From: Prionace glauca
Taxonomy: Eukaryota > Chordata > Chondrichthyes > Carcharhiniformes > Carcharhinidae
Direction of reading: 5' to 3'
DNA length: 64,000 nucleotides
Assembly (NCBI GenBank): GCA_037974335.1
Contig: CM075760.1
Span: forward strand, 27,969,402-28,033,401
A program made the position numbers and the translations under genes. This document shows positions 1 to 9,920 of the stretch, one piece after another. Under the pieces are notes generated by a model, which saw nothing but the letters and a program-made list of their open reading frames with translations, made no database searches and was not told where the DNA came from. Every line of letters starts with the position of its first letter. Position 1 is the first letter of the stretch.

Positions 1-345
1 AGCTTGTTCCAGATGCTCACCACCCTCTGTGTGAAAAAAAATGCTCCTCTGGACACTTCTGTATCTTTCCCCTCCCATCTTAAACTTAGGCACTCGAGTT
101 TTAGACTCCCCTAACTTTGGGAAGAGATATTGACTATCAAGCTGATCTGTGCCCCTCATTATTTTATAGAACTCTATAAGATCACCCCTCAGCCTCCTAC
201 GCTCCAGTGAAAAAAGTCACAGTCTATCCAGCTTCTCCTTATATCTCAATCCATCAAGAACCAGAAGCATCCTAGTAAATCTTTTCTGCACTCTTTCTAG
301 TTTAATAATATACTTTTTATAATAGGGTGACCAGAATATCTGTGG
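1..345 (-). mobile_element. CR1-like LINE, 3' ORF2 fragment
   Basis: Read on the minus strand, the sequence encodes the degenerate C-terminal tail of a CR1-type reverse transcriptase protein, including the FFFTQRVVSIWN-like block that precedes the end of these ORFs. The left edge runs off the window. It is 5' truncated and carries no intact frame. The clade is inferred from the tail motif alone. Confidence 0.7.
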
Positions 346-347
346 GG

Positions 348-572
348 TCTGAAAGATGGGCAGGTTAGGTGGATTGACAATCCCTTAATGTCCAAAGATG
401 TGAAGGTTAGGGGCATTAGAGGGCATTGTGGGGTTACGGGAATCGGGCGAAATACTCTTGATGTAGACTTGATGCACTTTCGGGATTTTATGATTTTAAT
501 GGCGGGGGGGCGGGTAGATTGATATCTGGGGGAGAGTGTTATAACACAGTGGCACGGTGGTTAGCATTGTGG
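348..572 (+). repeat. tRNA-derived SINE pieces (HE1-like), decayed
   Basis: Bases about 350-498 match the 3' body of the SINE seen at 37637-37893 and 48683-48988 (repeated 'tgtccaaagatgtg' and 'ggggttacgggaatcggg' words). Bases about 549-572 look like a tRNA-type head with an A-box-like 'cggtggttagca'. The head is cut off where the next LINE begins. The family name is inferred from resemblance to shark HE1 SINEs. Confidence 0.6.
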
Positions 573-573
573 G

Positions 574-1215
574 GGTTTGGAACGCGCTACCGAGTAGGGT
601 GGTGGAGGCAGGAACGTTGGACTCGTTTAAGATGCAGTTAGATAGGCACATGAGTGAAACGAGAATGGAGGGATATGGTAGGGGATATTAAATAGGGTTA
701 AACCTCGGGAGACACCGGAAAGGCAGGCTGTAAGATTAATATTTTTGACTTTATTCCACAGGTGGAGGTCCACCTCGTGTCAAACGAGGGACATTCACAC
801 GGCGGGTCGTGCCTGGGCTGCTCTTGGAAGTTCCAGGAGTGGCTTCGTACTTCATGTCGGTGTGTGTGCTTGATCCTGGACCGGTAGATGGGCGCCGCAA
901 CAGCTCAGTGACTAGCACTGCTGGCTGTGCAGGCACATGGATTTGGGCCTGTGTCTGTGGGAGTTTGCGCATTCTCCCTATGGTTGCGTGGGTTTCCTCC
1001 GGGCGCTCCGGTTTCCTCCCACACCCCAAAAATGTGCTCTCAGGCTAATCGGTTTTTACCAAATTGACACTATTTCTTCCCTGAATCTGACTGAGTAGGA
1101 TTCCATTCATAGATATGCAGGGTAGAATAGGTGTAGGGTGATGTGGCGGCGCGGGCTCATTGAGCCGAAGGGCCTGTTTCCCGTGCTGGATTGTTCTTTG
1201 TTCTTTGTTCTCTAA
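574..1215 (+). mobile_element. CR1-like LINE 3' end with a SINE-derived 3' UTR
   Basis: Bases 575-690 encode the ORF2 C-terminus (WNALPSRVVEAGTLDSFK-like). About 200 bp of 3' UTR follow, then about 330 bp that resemble the local tRNA-derived SINE: a degraded tRNA head near 885-930, the 'gagtttgcgcattctcc' block, and the 'gtttcctcccacaccccaaa' block. The element ends in a 'gttctttgttc' tail. The same order occurs inverted at 58200-58890, so this chimeric 3' end belongs to the family and is not a chance juxtaposition. The copy is 5' truncated. Confidence 0.75.
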
Positions 1216-1479
1216 GCGCTAGGGCCCTAAACTTTATTCCCAGCTTGGGTCACTGTCTGTGTAGAGTTTGCACATTCTCCCCATGCCTGCACAGGTTTCC
1301 TCCACGTGCTCTGCTTTCCTCCAGCAGTCTAAAAGACGTGCTGGTTACATGCATTGGCCATGCTAAATTCTCCATCAGTGTTTCCGAACAGGAATGTGGC
1401 GACTCGGGAATTTTCACAGGAATTGCATTGCAGTGTGAATGTAAGCCTAATTATTCGTGATACTAATAAATAAAACTAA
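1216..1479 (+). repeat. tRNA-derived SINE (HE1-like), 5' degraded
   Basis: It contains the conserved body 'gtcactgtctgtg', 'gtttgcacattctccc' and 'ttggccatgctaaa'. The 3' region 'attgcagtgtgaatgtaagcc' is followed by an 'aataaataaa' tail. The same 3' tail occurs at 8104-8190 and at 49235-49293. The tRNA B-box region near 1215-1240 is mutated. Confidence 0.75.
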
Positions 1480-1679
1480 ACTGCAGGTCAAGGTGCTGCT
1501 GTGACATTGCACCCTCTTGTTTAAACACTCTGCAATGCTGAGACTGGGGACAGGAGTGAACAACAGGGAGCAGCATTGCAGCTTCTCTCCCCCCTTTGAA
1601 ACTGGGATTGTTGCTCCATCTGCTGCACCATCCCCACCACATCCACTGGGGGGCAATCTGGACAATGGGCTGCAGGCAG

Positions 1680-2330
1680 ACTTCACTGCGCCTGCGCCAC
1701 AATCACTCACCGCCGACGGCCATCTTGCGTTGCCTGGGGAGACGGCCAGCGGCCATCTTGCGTTGCCAGGGGAGACGGCCGGAGGCCATGTTGCGTTGCC
1801 AGGGGAGACGGCCAGCGGCCATGTTGCGTTGCCAGGGGAGACGGCGTCGCACGCGCTGTACTCTGGGGGAATTCCCGTCCTGCACATGCGTCCAGGCAGT
1901 TCCATTTTAATCTTTTAATATTTTGAATCTTGATGATTATTATTCAAATCCTCACCCGTCAGACTTTCGGTTCCTTCTCCATTCGGGAAAATCGTTTCTG
2001 TTTTTATTGCGTCTTTTTTTCAATCACACCCGCGCGGTGCGCTCTGGGAAAATACTACAGCACATGCGCGGTTCCGCCACCTGCCTCTTTATAAAAATAT
2101 GTATTTTATTTAATTTTAATTCCGCTCCGGGCGGGATTTCCGGGTGGGAATTTCTCTTACTTTCTACATTTCTGAACCGTCGCTTTTCCCTCGACGGGGG
2201 GGAGGGGTTGATGGTGACGTCACTGCAATATGGCGGCTGGCCCCGCCTCTCTACAGGACCCGGATGTTCCGCCAACGAGCAGCGGCCGGGCCGGAGTGGG
2301 CAAGAGGTGACACTGGGCGGAGCAGCGCCC
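1680..2330. promoter_or_regulatory. CpG-rich promoter-like module, copy A
   Basis: The stretch is rich in CpG and has several recognisable motif matches. These are NRF1-like 'ctgcgcctgcgcc' (1688-1700) and 'cacatgcgcgg', four minisatellite units carrying the YY1 core CCATCTT/CCATGTT next to an RFX-like GTTGCC, a TATA-like 'tttataaaaata' near 2090, and a CRE 'tgacgtca' at 2215-2222 followed by a second YY1-like 'aatatggcggc'. No adjacent open gene was found. It may be a retroposon 5' region or a stranded promoter. Function is inferred from motifs only. Confidence 0.4.
1717..1852. repeat. 33-bp minisatellite, 4 units (YY1/RFX-like)
   Basis: Four tandem units of about 33 bp follow the pattern 'gccatcttgcgttgcc' plus 'aggggagacggccagcg'. 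The first two units keep CCATCTT and the last two read CCATGTT. Because 33 is divisible by three, spurious open frames appear on both strands; these are not genes. Confidence 0.85.
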
Positions 2331-2764
2331 TGACGTGTTACAACGACCCCCGGTGGTCAGGAAGGGAAATAGCAGCAGCGCAGTCTCTGCCGAAAGGTTT
2401 CCCCAGTTCAGCTGCTCAGAGACACTGGGAACCTCTTCAACTGGAAACTTCAGCTTCTCCCATTCACCCCCTGCGTTCAGTCATTGTTTAATAGACAACC
2501 TCTGTAGGGAAATCAGAAACAACTTGTTCGCTTAAAGATGGTGGGAATCTGGGCCATTCTGCTCAAAAAGCTCTGCTCGCCCTGAAATTTCAATTGAAAT
2601 ATTCAAGATGAGAATTTATAGATACAAGTCATGTTGTATGTGGAACGCTCATGATGCCACAATAAGATCAGTACAGACATCTCACAGGGTTGTCTGACTG
2701 GAGAGATGTCAGAGATGGAGTGGTTAAATATAGAGCTACAGGGTCTGAAGCTCAGTTTTGGGGA

Positions 2765-3070
2765 AAGAAAAACGGCAGTACAAAGAACAAAGAAAATTAC
2801 AGCACAGGAACATGCCCTTCGGCCCTTCAAACCTTCACTGACGATGCTGCCCGACTTAACTAAAACCCCCTATCCTTCCGGGACCATATCCCTCTATTCC
2901 CATCCTATTCATGTACTTGTCAACTGACTTAAAAGTCACAACACCATCCGCTTCTACTATGTCTCCCCGGCAGCGAGTTCCAGGAACCCACTACTCTCTA
3001 TGCAAACAATCTGCCATGTCCATCTCCTTTAAACCTTGCCCCTCGCACCTTAAAGCATGCCTTCATCGGC
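2765..3070 (-). mobile_element. CR1-like LINE 3' terminus
   Basis: Minus-strand reading gives the ORF2 end (GIEGYGPGRIGGF-like near 2870-2905), then a 3' UTR ending in repeated 'ttctttgttctttg' at about 2770-2795, the typical tail of these elements. It is 5' truncated. It also occurs in copy B (9610-9920) and, partly, inverted at 53560-53770. Confidence 0.7.
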
Positions 3071-3094
3071 CGGGCCATTTTGTTCCTGAACATT

Positions 3095-3733
3095 ATCTGA
3101 ATCTCGATGTTACACCCATAGTATCTTCGCTCTGGCCTCGGCCTCAAATGCTTTGTGTCAAATAAGAAGTTATTAATTTGTTTGATGCATTGCCAGGAAA
3201 GAAACTTCCCTATTTTGACACCTGCACGTATCAGCAAGTCATCGAGTCTACAAGACAATTTAATAAGTTTAGGTGCAGACTAACATAGTTAATCACCATC
3301 TGAAACATGCTAGGGTGAGGGAAGTCTGTATGATTCCAGTTTGGTGCTGAATATTATCAGAATCTCGATGTTACAGTCATATTATCTTTGCTCTGACCTC
3401 AGCTTGAAATGCTTTCTCCAAAATCAGAAATGCTGAATTTTATGAAGAAATTGACAAAATTGTGTAAATTCTCTAAGACATGTTTAATTTTGTCCAAAAT
3501 GTATTTGAGGTTAGCATTTATTTAATATCCTAATCTTATTAAATGACTTTTTTCCCAGAAAAAAATAACTTAAAATAGTCGGTTGCTCTTCATTAGCAAT
3601 CTCCTAACATTACTTTCTCCAGAGAAGCTGCAAATATGCTTGCCAACATTTGTCTGAATAAGCATAAAGCTATTAAATAACTTTTTCATCGAAAGTAACA
3701 GGGAATTTGTGAACATCTTTTATCGGTTTGTGC
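3095..3733. repeat. tRNA-Val-unit spacer sequence
   Basis: 'gaatctcgatgttac', 'ttatctttgctctgacctc' and 'catagttaatcaccatctga' recur in copy B, between the tRNA-Val copies at 39440-39680 and 40370-40600, and inverted at 53088-53545. The stretch holds no gene that I can see. It appears to be intergenic sequence of an ancestral tRNA-Val repeat unit carried along by duplication. Confidence 0.6.
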
Positions 3734-3806
3734 TGAGCCAACCAGGAGTTGAACCTGGAATCTTCTGATCCGTAGTCAGACGCTTTATCCATAGCTTCAC
3801 TGGCCC
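3734..3806 (-). tRNA. tRNA-Arg (ACG), slightly degraded, copy A
   Basis: The 73-nt minus-strand sequence folds as tRNA-Arg with loop CTACGGA, anticodon ACG. The T-loop box 'ggttcaactcc' is intact. The D arm departs from the usual GGCGCAATGG (it reads GAAGCTATGG) and one D-stem pair is lost, which also weakens the A box. The better-preserved paralogue is at 10586-10658. This copy may be a pseudogene. Confidence 0.75.
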
Positions 3807-4076
3807 ACATGCGAACATTAGGATAGTTGTTACATATTAGCTCGATGTTTCGAAAGTTTCAGGCACAAGAACTGTCAGAAAGTTTGCTTTTACTTGTGAG
3901 GAAAAGATCCATTATTGAGAATGTCTTTATTCATTTCCTATCATCCCTAATTGCCCTTGAATTGAGTAACAGCAGCTGAACGGGCTGGCAAATTCTCCTC
4001 TCGATTAGGACTTGGTGATAAATTTAAATGAAACGTCCTTCAGCCAATCCATCATCTGTATTTGCAAATTAAAACA

Positions 4077-4148
4077 AGGCTCCGCCGAGATTTGAACTCA
4101 GATCGCTGGATTTAAACTCCAGAGTGCTCACCATTACACCACAGAGTG
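4077..4148 (-). tRNA. Gln-type tRNA with UUA anticodon (possible suppressor or pseudogene)
   Basis: The minus strand matches vertebrate tRNA-Gln through the D arm (GTGTAATGGTGAGCAC), anticodon stem (CTGGA/TCCAG) and T arm (GAGTTCAAATCTC). The anticodon loop reads GTTTAAA, giving UUA in place of UUG or CUG, which would read the ochre stop codon UAA. The first two acceptor pairs are mismatched (CA against CC) while the other five pair. A decayed pseudogene is the safer reading, but the stems are otherwise well kept. Confidence 0.65.
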
Positions 4149-4527
4149 ACAATCTGAAAATCGTGGTCAATACTTGTGCCAATTTGAACAGCAAGGAGAA
4201 ATATCAGTCCCGTTGCACAATTCATATTTACATTACCCTTGCTGGTTCCTCCTGTAAAAATGAGTAGGCTCCCTTCCACTGCATTAAATTTCACTGTAAC
4301 TGACCACATTCAAATACCAATGTTTGCATCGAACTGACATAAACCTTACTGCAGTAAATCCACTGAACATCATCAGCTTATCACAGCTCTGCTTTCATCA
4401 CACTGGAAGCCAATGTGAAAATATAAACAATTTCAAATCTTAACAGACAGGAAGGAGTGTGTGAGTGCGGACAACTGGCGCTGTGCACATTCCTGCAACC
4501 AGTATCTGGGAGAATCAGGCAGATGGG
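4149..4527. other. Intergenic spacer related to other tRNA blocks
   Basis: The piece at 4150-4320 ('gtgccaatttgaacagcaa', 'ttgctggttcctcctgt') resembles 51235-51390 and, inverted, 7835-7920. No gene is visible. The rest shows nothing recognisable. Confidence 0.5.
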
Positions 4528-4590
4528 ATCCTGGTGGTCTCGTGGTTAGGATTCATTGCTTTCAGATGTCGCAGACTGGCCTCGATATGT
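4528..4590 (+). pseudogene. tRNA-Glu pseudogene
   Basis: 'ctggtggtctcgtggttagg' followed by 'attcattgctttca' aligns to the 5' half of tRNA-Glu. The anticodon region and T arm are eroded and no closing acceptor stem is present. Confidence 0.7.
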
Positions 4591-5190
4591 GAAGCTTTAA
4601 TGCATTTTTTAACGTAAGAGTAAAAAGCTTTGGGGTTTTCCTTTATCCAACTTGGCAAGGACTTCTCATGCCTCCTACTATCTCTCCTAAGCCCTATTTT
4701 TAACTCATTCCGAGCTAACTTGTAACCCTATATAGGTGTTATCAAGTGTTGAAAGTGGAAGTTTGGCCTGGTGTCGCACTGGGTAGCAGCTTTGAAGAAA
4801 TGTAGCAACTTAAAGCTTTTGCAGAATGGCATGATGCATATTGTCGTGATATGAGTTGAGTGTAAGAAATAGTGTGCAAATAATTTGAACAAGTTTTAAG
4901 CGTGTTTAGACTGATGTGGTGAAAGCAGAGGCATATTTGGGAGAATGAGGCTGTGTGAGAGGGGGACTGTTGCAGAGTGTTTGTGTTTTGGAGGAAGGTT
5001 GAAAGTTTGAGATGCGGTTGTGAATGAAAGGAAGGTGTTAACAGCATGAGAGGCTTGTGCGATGTTGCGTGTGAGATTTGAGTGAGAGCATTTGTGGGCA
5101 TTTGGGGAATGAAAGGATAAAGTAAGAAAATTACAATGCTGCTGAGTGTGAAGGAAGAGAGAGCATGTGGGGGTAGCACTAGTAAGAGCA
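4591..5190. other. Stretch without a recognised gene
   Basis: Bases about 4610-4735 ('ttggggttttcctttatcc', 'ttggcaaggacttctcatg') look like an old interspersed repeat that I recognise only loosely. The rest is unremarkable A/T-moderate DNA leading to the tRNA-Gly. A 250-codon minus-strand frame here has no family signature, and I do not call it. Confidence 0.4.
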
Positions 5191-5261
5191 GCATTGGTGG
5201 TTCAGTGGTAGAATTCTCACCTGCCACGCGGGAGGCCCGGGTTCGATTCCCGGCCAATGCA
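5191..5261 (+). tRNA. tRNA-Gly (GCC)
   Basis: This 71-nt gene has the acceptor GCATTGG paired to CCAATGC, an intact A box (TGGTTCAGTGG), an intact B box (GGTTCGATTCC) and anticodon GCC. It differs from the usual vertebrate gene at one base of the anticodon stem (CTCACC for CTCGCC), leaving an A-C mismatch. It reads gly codons GGC/GGU. No strong T-run follows directly; 'cttcttctttc' lies 3-14 nt downstream. Likely functional. Confidence 0.9.
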
Positions 5262-5694
5262 AAGCTTCTTCTTTCTCCGTTCACTCTGTATATTGAAGCG
5301 AGTCTCCTATCAGAGTTGTGGGGAAACATTAAGTCTTGGAACTGAATCCTGAAGAGAAATAGATCACAATATTCGGAAGGAGGTGCAGTTGTGAATGGTG
5401 TTATTGATGATTGAGTGGCAAGTGTTGGATCTTTGGGCTCCGGGTGGTCAGTTCCCTTCCCTCCCGTTGAATTCCTGCCTGTGATAAGAAACATGGATTT
5501 ATTTTACCTGCCCTTTCATAGGAATAAGGAATAACCAACACACTACAGCAGTGCTGCAGGATCAACGGAACTAAAGAGACTTGTATAGAATTGTAAACAG
5601 TGCGGTCATGCTGCAGTTCTGGAACAGGTTTTCAGAAATAGAATTGTGGTCATTGACACACTAGTTTAGAATATATTTAACTGCTGCTGTCTCA
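5262..5694. other. Intergenic, nothing recognised
   Basis: No gene, repeat motif or RNA was recognised between tRNA-Gly and tRNA-Asn. Confidence 0.4.
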
Positions 5695-5715
5695 GTCTCT
5701 GTGGCGCAATTGGTC

Positions 5716-5751
<36 letters not shown>

Positions 5752-5768
5752 GAGACCATCCAGGGACG
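5695..5768 (+). tRNA. tRNA-Asn (GTT)
   Basis: This 74-nt gene has acceptor GTCTCTG pairing with CAGGGAC (one T-G wobble), A box TGGCGCAATTGG, anticodon arm TTCGGCTGTTAACCGAA with GTT, and T arm GGTGGTTCGAGACCATCC. A five-T pol III terminator follows at 5771-5775. It differs little from the vertebrate consensus and is probably functional. Confidence 0.93.
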
Positions 5769-6020
5769 GATTTTTGCTATTTTTCTCACTATCAGCATTC
5801 ACGGGCAAACAATTGCCTGCATCAACTCATTGAAAAGTCTGGAACTACGAGAGAGAGTTTGGCAGTGTACAAGCTGAGACATTGTATATACCTCTGATTC
5901 TGTGTGTATCTTTCGAGTTACCGGGATCTCTATATGTCTGCGTCTGAATCTAGTGTGCCCCTACATCTACATGTGTCCCTGAATCTGTGTATGCCCCCCT
6001 GTATCTCTGTAGGCTCCAAT

Positions 6021-6070
6021 ACCTGTGTGTGTGTGTGTGTGTATGTGTGTGTGTGTATGTGTGTGTGTAT
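6021..6070. repeat. (TG)n microsatellite
   Basis: Two runs of alternating t and g are interrupted by 'tatg' words. Bases 5900-6090 as a whole are a TG/CT-rich transition into this run. Confidence 0.9.
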
Positions 6071-6389
6071 CCCTGTAAATGTCTGATTCTTTGTGCCTTT
6101 TTTAAGACTAAACCGTGAAAATGTCTGACAAACGAATTGCAGAGGGCAGCAATGTTTACCCAGAAAGATTCTGAATTTGATTTACGTCTGATAACTGCAT
6201 CGAATGTACAATTTGAAGTTTCAAATAATCCCAAATTCAATCTCCAGACATTATCACCCAATGGGAAATGAAGAACACGGTTTATCTGCGGTGCCTGGTT
6301 ATAAAAAGGGCGAATACGCCAGCCGAGATCCTTCTACAAACTCCAATCTCGGACAATATCGTTCAATATTCATATTTCAGTAACCGGTT

Positions 6390-7190
6390 CGCAGACTCAC
6401 AAGCCCCAGCGCCTGCAGTTTCTGTGGGCGGCCAGCAGATGGTGGTGTTGTATCATTTTAATCACAAGACCGTGCAGCAGGTTTGAGGAGATATTTGAGG
6501 AAAATGTATTTCCCTGTTTCCATAGAAAGGGAACAATTAGTAAAGCAATAGCATTAATATCTCTGTCAGTAAAATTCACAGGGAAATCTGGCCAAAGGAT
6601 AATGAATTTAATACTTGCATTCATATTTACCTTCCGGCTAGTGAACATGTCGATTACCAGCTAATTATTGTATAAACTTACATTTTAGTGATTTAAAGAT
6701 TTGTCTATTTTATCGTCCAGACATTATCAAATAATATTTCATTATAATTGGACACGTCTCTTTTTCGCTGGATTTTCCATTCCTCGGTGCTCATTTTTTT
6801 TTCTTTACTGAGTCCGTTTAGAAATCCAGCCGAACGCTGCCTCTGTAATATGTTTTGTGTATATTTAAAATGTAGTTGCTTATTATAATTTCTGACTTCA
6901 GCACGATTCTAGCCCTACTCTGATCTATAACACACACTGTAAATTGCATGAGAGTCTCAAAATGACTAACTGTGCACTGAATTTAGTTATTAGCTCATTA
7001 TACCAATCTCACTGTCGAATGCTGACACGGGATTTTATTAAGTGTAATCGCAGACAATCCAATTTTCTGTTCCGAGCTGCAATCTGACTCTGAATGTAAC
7101 TCAATGGGAGTTTGGGGCTAGTATTTCATGGACATTATCATCTCAGCATCCATCACAATTTCCCATGCCCTCCGCACCCCTCCCCCCCGG
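6390..7190. repeat. Dispersed duplicated segment (pair with 19516-20285)
   Basis: About 770-800 bp match the segment beginning 'ccagcgcctgcagttac' at 19523, through 'caatttcccatgccctcc' near 7160 and 20250. Similarity is high but has many substitutions and small gaps. No coding signature was found in either copy. A TATA-like 'ttataaaaag' lies at 6299. Both copies run into C-rich DNA on the right. Confidence 0.85.
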
Positions 7191-7290
7191 CGCCTCCCTC
7201 CCCCCACCTCCATCCCCCAACAAATGCTACACCAGCCACCACCTCCCCCCCCCCCCCCCACCCCCCACCCGACGCCCCGGCCGCAGACCA
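7155..7290. repeat. C-rich low-complexity tract
   Basis: The region is dominated by runs of C, including one of more than 12 around 7245-7260. Overlapping proline-rich frames are artefacts of composition. Confidence 0.9.
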
Positions 7291-8004
7291 GCACCATTTA
7301 TTCATCTCGATTCCACGTCTTCAGTTCACCATCATTAGTTTTAATAGTGACATTTATCAAGGAGTTGGAGCGATGGAGGGTGAGAGGGGGGGCTAAATAC
7401 GCGGGGGTTCAGTGAGGTTTCAGAACTGGTGGAGTCACCAACTCCCACCCACTTTGACGCGGTGCTACTCCATTCTGGAACAGGATTGATGATAAACTGT
7501 CAGCTAAACAGAACATTATACTCACCGTGTAACCAGTTTCTGGAGGTGAATGTATCTGAAAGCAAAGGAAGGGAATATCATTTGCTGCAGGTGATAGAAT
7601 GACTGTGTGACTATATGTGTAGTGACAGTGACCTGGGATGAAGCAATGGAGACAGTAATGATGATCAATGAGATACAAATCTCAGATATCACAGCAGAAC
7701 TGTGAAAAGCTCATGTTGTTCAGCAGATTTCCCACAAGAAGCTATAGAAGAGGCAGAGGCTGCGAATGATCTTTGAATATGGTGAGCTGCAGTGAAATGT
7801 AGTGGAGTAGAATGTATTATTATTCAGTTTGACAGGAGGAAGCAGCAAGGGGAATAAAATTATAAATTGCCGGGATTGGGCCAATGGGTTTATTTTGTTT
7901 CTCCAGGTAGTTCAAACTGACACCATGATCGCTCCTGTTTTCCATCGGGAAGGAATTTCTGACCCTGCTAAATCTTGTGCTGGTCGGCAGCAACAAAACC
8001 TGCA
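7291..8004. other. No gene; tRNA-block spacer at the right end
   Basis: Nothing is recognised to about 7830. Bases 7835-8000 are, inverted, related to the spacers at 4150-4320 and 51235-51390, supporting a shared origin of the tRNA blocks. Confidence 0.45.
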
Positions 8005-8076
8005 TTCCCTGACCGGGAATCGAACCCGGGCCGCGGCGGTGAGAGCACCGAATCCTAACCACTAGACCACCAGGGA
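8005..8076 (-). tRNA. tRNA-Glu (CTC)
   Basis: The 72-nt minus-strand gene is essentially the vertebrate tRNA-Glu consensus: acceptor TCCCTGG/TCAGGGA, A box TGGTCTAGTGG, anticodon CTC and B box GGTTCGATTCC. A four-T terminator follows on the minus strand (plus bases 7994-7997). It reads GAG and is likely functional. Decayed relatives lie at 4528, 52294 and 56189. Confidence 0.93.
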
Positions 8077-8394
8077 AGATGCGAATAGCAGCCTTAATCT
8101 GACCGATACATTTCAGCGTTTTTCAAATTCTCACAGTAACTTCACTGCAGTGTTAATGTGAGCTGACTTATTAGTGACAGTAATAAATAAATTTAAACTG
8201 AAGGTCTATCTGCCGCTGTGACATTGCACCCTCTTGTTTAAACACTCTGCAATGCTGAGACTGGGGAGAGGAGTGAACAACAGGGAGCAGAATTGCAGCT
8301 TCTCTCCCCCCATTGAAACTGGGATTGTTGCTCCATCTGCTGCACCTCCCCACCACATCCACTGGGGGGCAGTCTGGACAATGGGCTGCAGGCA

Positions 8395-9170
8395 GACCTC
8401 ACTGCGCCTGCGCCACAATCACACCCATCGCCCGCAGCCATCTTGCGTTGCCAAGGGAGACGGCCAGCGTCCATCTTGCGTTGCCAAGGGAGACGGCCAG
8501 CCGCCATCTTGCGTTGCCAGCGGAGGCGGCCCGCGGCCATCTTGCGTTGCCAGTTGAGACGGCCAGCCGCCATCTTGCGTTGCCAAGGGAGACGGCCAGC
8601 GTCCATCTTGCGTTGCCAAGGAAGGCGGCTGGCCGCCATCTTGCGTTGCCAGCGGAGAAGGCCGCGGCCATCTTGCGTTGCCAGGGGAGACGGCGTCCCC
8701 CCGCACTGCTCTCTGGTTGACATCCCCTCCCGCACATGCGCCCAGGCAGTTCCATGTTAATCTTTTAATATTTTAAATTCTGATGATTATTATTCACATC
8801 CTCACCCGTCAGACTTTCGGTTCCTTCTCCATTCGGGAAAATCGTTTCTGTTTTTTATTCCGTCTGTTTTTCAGTCACCCCCGCGCGGTGCGCTCTGGGA
8901 AAATACTACCGCACATGCGCGGTTCCGCCACCTGCCTCTTTATAAAAATATGTATTTTATTTAATTTTAATTCCGCTCCGGGCGGGATTTCCGGGTGGGA
9001 ATTTCTCTCACTTTCTACATTTCTCAACCGTCGCTTTTTCCTCGGCTGGGGGGGAGGGGCTGACGGTGACGTCACGGAAATATGGCGACTGGCCCCGCCT
9101 CTCTTCAGGTCCCGGATGTTCCGCCAATGAGCAGCGGCCGGGCCGGAGTGGGCAAGAGGTGACACTGGCT
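8395..9170. promoter_or_regulatory. CpG-rich promoter-like module, copy B
   Basis: The motif order is that of copy A: NRF1-like 'ctgcgcctgcgcc' (8402-8414), the YY1/RFX minisatellite, 'cacatgcgcgg', a TATA-like 'tttataaaaata' near 8940, and CRE 'tgacgtca' at 9067-9074 followed by 'aatatggcgac'. Retention of the CRE and YY1 words in both diverged copies is suggestive but not proof of function. Confidence 0.4.
8437..8695. repeat. 33-bp minisatellite, 8 units
   Basis: Eight units, mostly 33 bp, keep 'ccatcttgcgttgcca' in every copy. The variable part alternates between 'agggagacggccagc' and 'gcggaggcggcc' types. All eight keep the CCATCTT form, while two of copy A's four units have changed. Confidence 0.88.
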
Positions 9171-9609
9171 GGTGTAGTGCCTGGGAGTGTTACAGCGACC
9201 CCTGGTGGCCAGGAAGGGAAATAGCAGCAGGACAGTCTCTGCCCAAAGGTTTCCCCAGTTCAGCTGCTTAGAGACACTGGGAACCTCTTCAACTGGAAAC
9301 TGCAGCTTCTCACATTCACCCCCTGTGTTCAGTCAATGTTTAATAGACAATCTCTGTAGTGAAATCAGAAACAACTTGTTCACATCAAAGGGGATGGGAA
9401 TCTGAACCATTCTGCTCAAAAAGCTCTGCTCGCCTTGAAATTTCAATGGAAATGTTCAAGATGAGAATTTATAGATGGAACTCATGTTGTATGTGGAACG
9501 CTCATGATGCCACAATAAGATCAGTACAGATATCTCACAGGGTTGTCTGACTGGAGAGATGTCAGAGATGGAGGGGTTAAATATAGAGCTACAGGGTCTG
9601 AAGCTCAGT

Positions 9610-9920
9610 TTTGGGGAAAGAAAAATGGCAGTACAAAGAACAGAGAAAATTACAGCCCAGGAACATGCCATTCGGCCCTTCAAACCTTCACTGACCATGC
9701 TGCCCGACTTAACTAAAACCCCCTATCCTTCCGGGACCATATCCCTCTATTCCCATCCTATTCATGTACTTGTCAGCTGACTTAAAAGTCACAACTGCAT
9801 CCGCTTCTACTATCTCTCCCCGGCAGCGAGTTCCAGGAACCCACTACCCTCTGTGCAAACAATCTGCCATGTCCATCTCCTTTAAACCTTGCCCCCTCGC
9901 ACCTTAAAGCATGCCTTCAT
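9610..9920 (-). mobile_element. CR1-like LINE 3' terminus (copy B)
   Basis: Same minus-strand ORF2 end and 3' UTR as 2765-3070, carried in the duplicated block. It is 5' truncated. Confidence 0.68.

Larger units (their letters stand above)
1420..3966 (+). repeat. Segmental duplication copy A (about 2.5 kb)
   Basis: This block is collinear with 8126-10817 at high identity. In order it holds a SINE tail, a CpG-rich promoter-like module with a 33-bp minisatellite, a minus-strand LINE 3' end, a spacer sequence shared with the tRNA-Val units near 39-40 kb, and a minus-strand tRNA-Arg. The copies differ in minisatellite copy number (4 here, 8 in copy B) and in many substitutions, so the duplication is not very recent. 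A partial inverted third copy lies at 53088-53770. Confidence 0.9.

Noticed and set aside
4742-5494. A 250-codon minus-strand frame
   Set aside because: It runs through the tRNA-Gly gene and non-coding flank and has no recognisable domain, so it is probably a chance frame.
7112-7415. Proline-rich short frames
   Set aside because: They lie in a C-rich low-complexity tract.
8238-8755. Repeating 11-residue peptides in several frames on both strands
   Set aside because: They come from the 33-bp CpG minisatellite. The same pattern at 1447-1905 is explained in the same way.
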